This document shows, piece by piece, positions 63,515 through 64,000 of a stretch of DNA of 64,000 nt; the stretch's first letter is position 1; each line of letters opens with the position of its first letter. The stretch covers positions 20,419,882-20,483,881 of the forward strand of contig CM049317.1 of the NCBI GenBank assembly GCA_026874595.1. Direction: 5' to 3'. Source of the DNA: Sipunculus nudus. Its lineage: Eukaryota; Annelida; Sipuncula; Golfingiida; Sipunculidae. The translations under genes and the position numbers were made by a program. The notes below the pieces were generated by a model. That model was not told the origin of the DNA, did no database searches, and saw only the letters and a list, made by a program, of their open reading frames with translations.

Positions 63515-64000
63515 GTCTTAAAAGAAACCTTGCAATTTCATACAGTGCAGGAAATTTCTGCCATACGCTGCTCAACAGATTTTGTCATTATTGTAAATAA
63601 AATATGGTTATGTTGATCCTGTTGGCTGTATTTCATGATATATCGTTATGAAAGGCATCACACCCTTACTTTGTTATCTTATCTATCTGTCTTTTGTTTA
63701 AAAACATTACATATAATGTTTGGAAAAGCACAATGTATTCCCACAAAAAGTACGCTTTAATATTATCTTGAACGTTCTTCTTATATGTTCAAATGGAAGG
63801 TTCTGTAGTTAACAAAAATATTTAAATAGGAACAGTGATAAGAGGGTCCGGAGAAGATGCATCAAACTTTAAATCCCGTTATGTTTGGCCCACACCATGA
63901 AATACCGTTTATAACTCAGAATTCACAGAATATGGTAAGATCGACCGACTGTATCGAACATGTTGACAAATGTATTGTATTTAATCTAGCTTTCCTAATG

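Overview
This is eukaryotic nuclear DNA: AT-rich, with GT-AG introns, many long (TA)n tracts, satellite arrays and decayed transposons. There are no bacterial-type operons. A decayed element with a RAG1-like N-terminus (known from molluscan N-RAG-TP transposons), a SAP/SWIM-type element gene, and a dispersed repeat of a kind common in bivalves all point to a mollusc, probably a bivalve. No species is claimed.

Layout. 1-3 kb: unannotated sequence with short hairpins. 3.0-5.8 kb: a ~340-bp satellite. 5.9-12.1 kb: a ~315/630-bp satellite split by a 1.58-kb element with terminal inverted repeats. 12.2-22.3 kb: duplicated modules with one intact gene (type I, 14.0-16.1 kb, minus) and one decayed gene (type II, 19.5-21.0 kb, minus). 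23.3-24.5 kb: a ~148-bp satellite. 24.6-37 kb: a graveyard of mobile elements. 37.2 kb: one orphan exon. 38.4-48.0 kb: a 4.9-kb direct tandem duplication, each unit carrying an intact four-exon gene (type III, minus). About 47.5-64 kb: a large inverted duplication with a ~1.7-kb spacer (54.76-56.48 kb). Its left arm holds an intact type II gene (51.9-53.6 kb, plus) and a broken type I gene. Its right arm holds broken versions of both.

Main result. I assembled by eye a family of small secreted proteins of 151-154 residues. All have four exons: a signal-peptide exon, a 141-144 nt exon ending near a PPG...GK motif, a 151-nt exon, and a short last exon ending W-K-x(4)-(I/L)-W-(N/S). Intron phases are 1, 1 and 2 in every copy. 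The pattern matches the SnoaL-like/DUF4440 (NTF2-like fold) family. Four copies look intact (one type I, one type II, two type III with identical proteins). Three are clear pseudogenes of the same exon plan, one is decayed mainly at splice sites, and two are isolated exons. The family has spread here by tandem and inverted segmental duplication, and copies are at every stage from intact to relic. The function is unknown; the signal peptides imply action outside the cell or in the secretory pathway.
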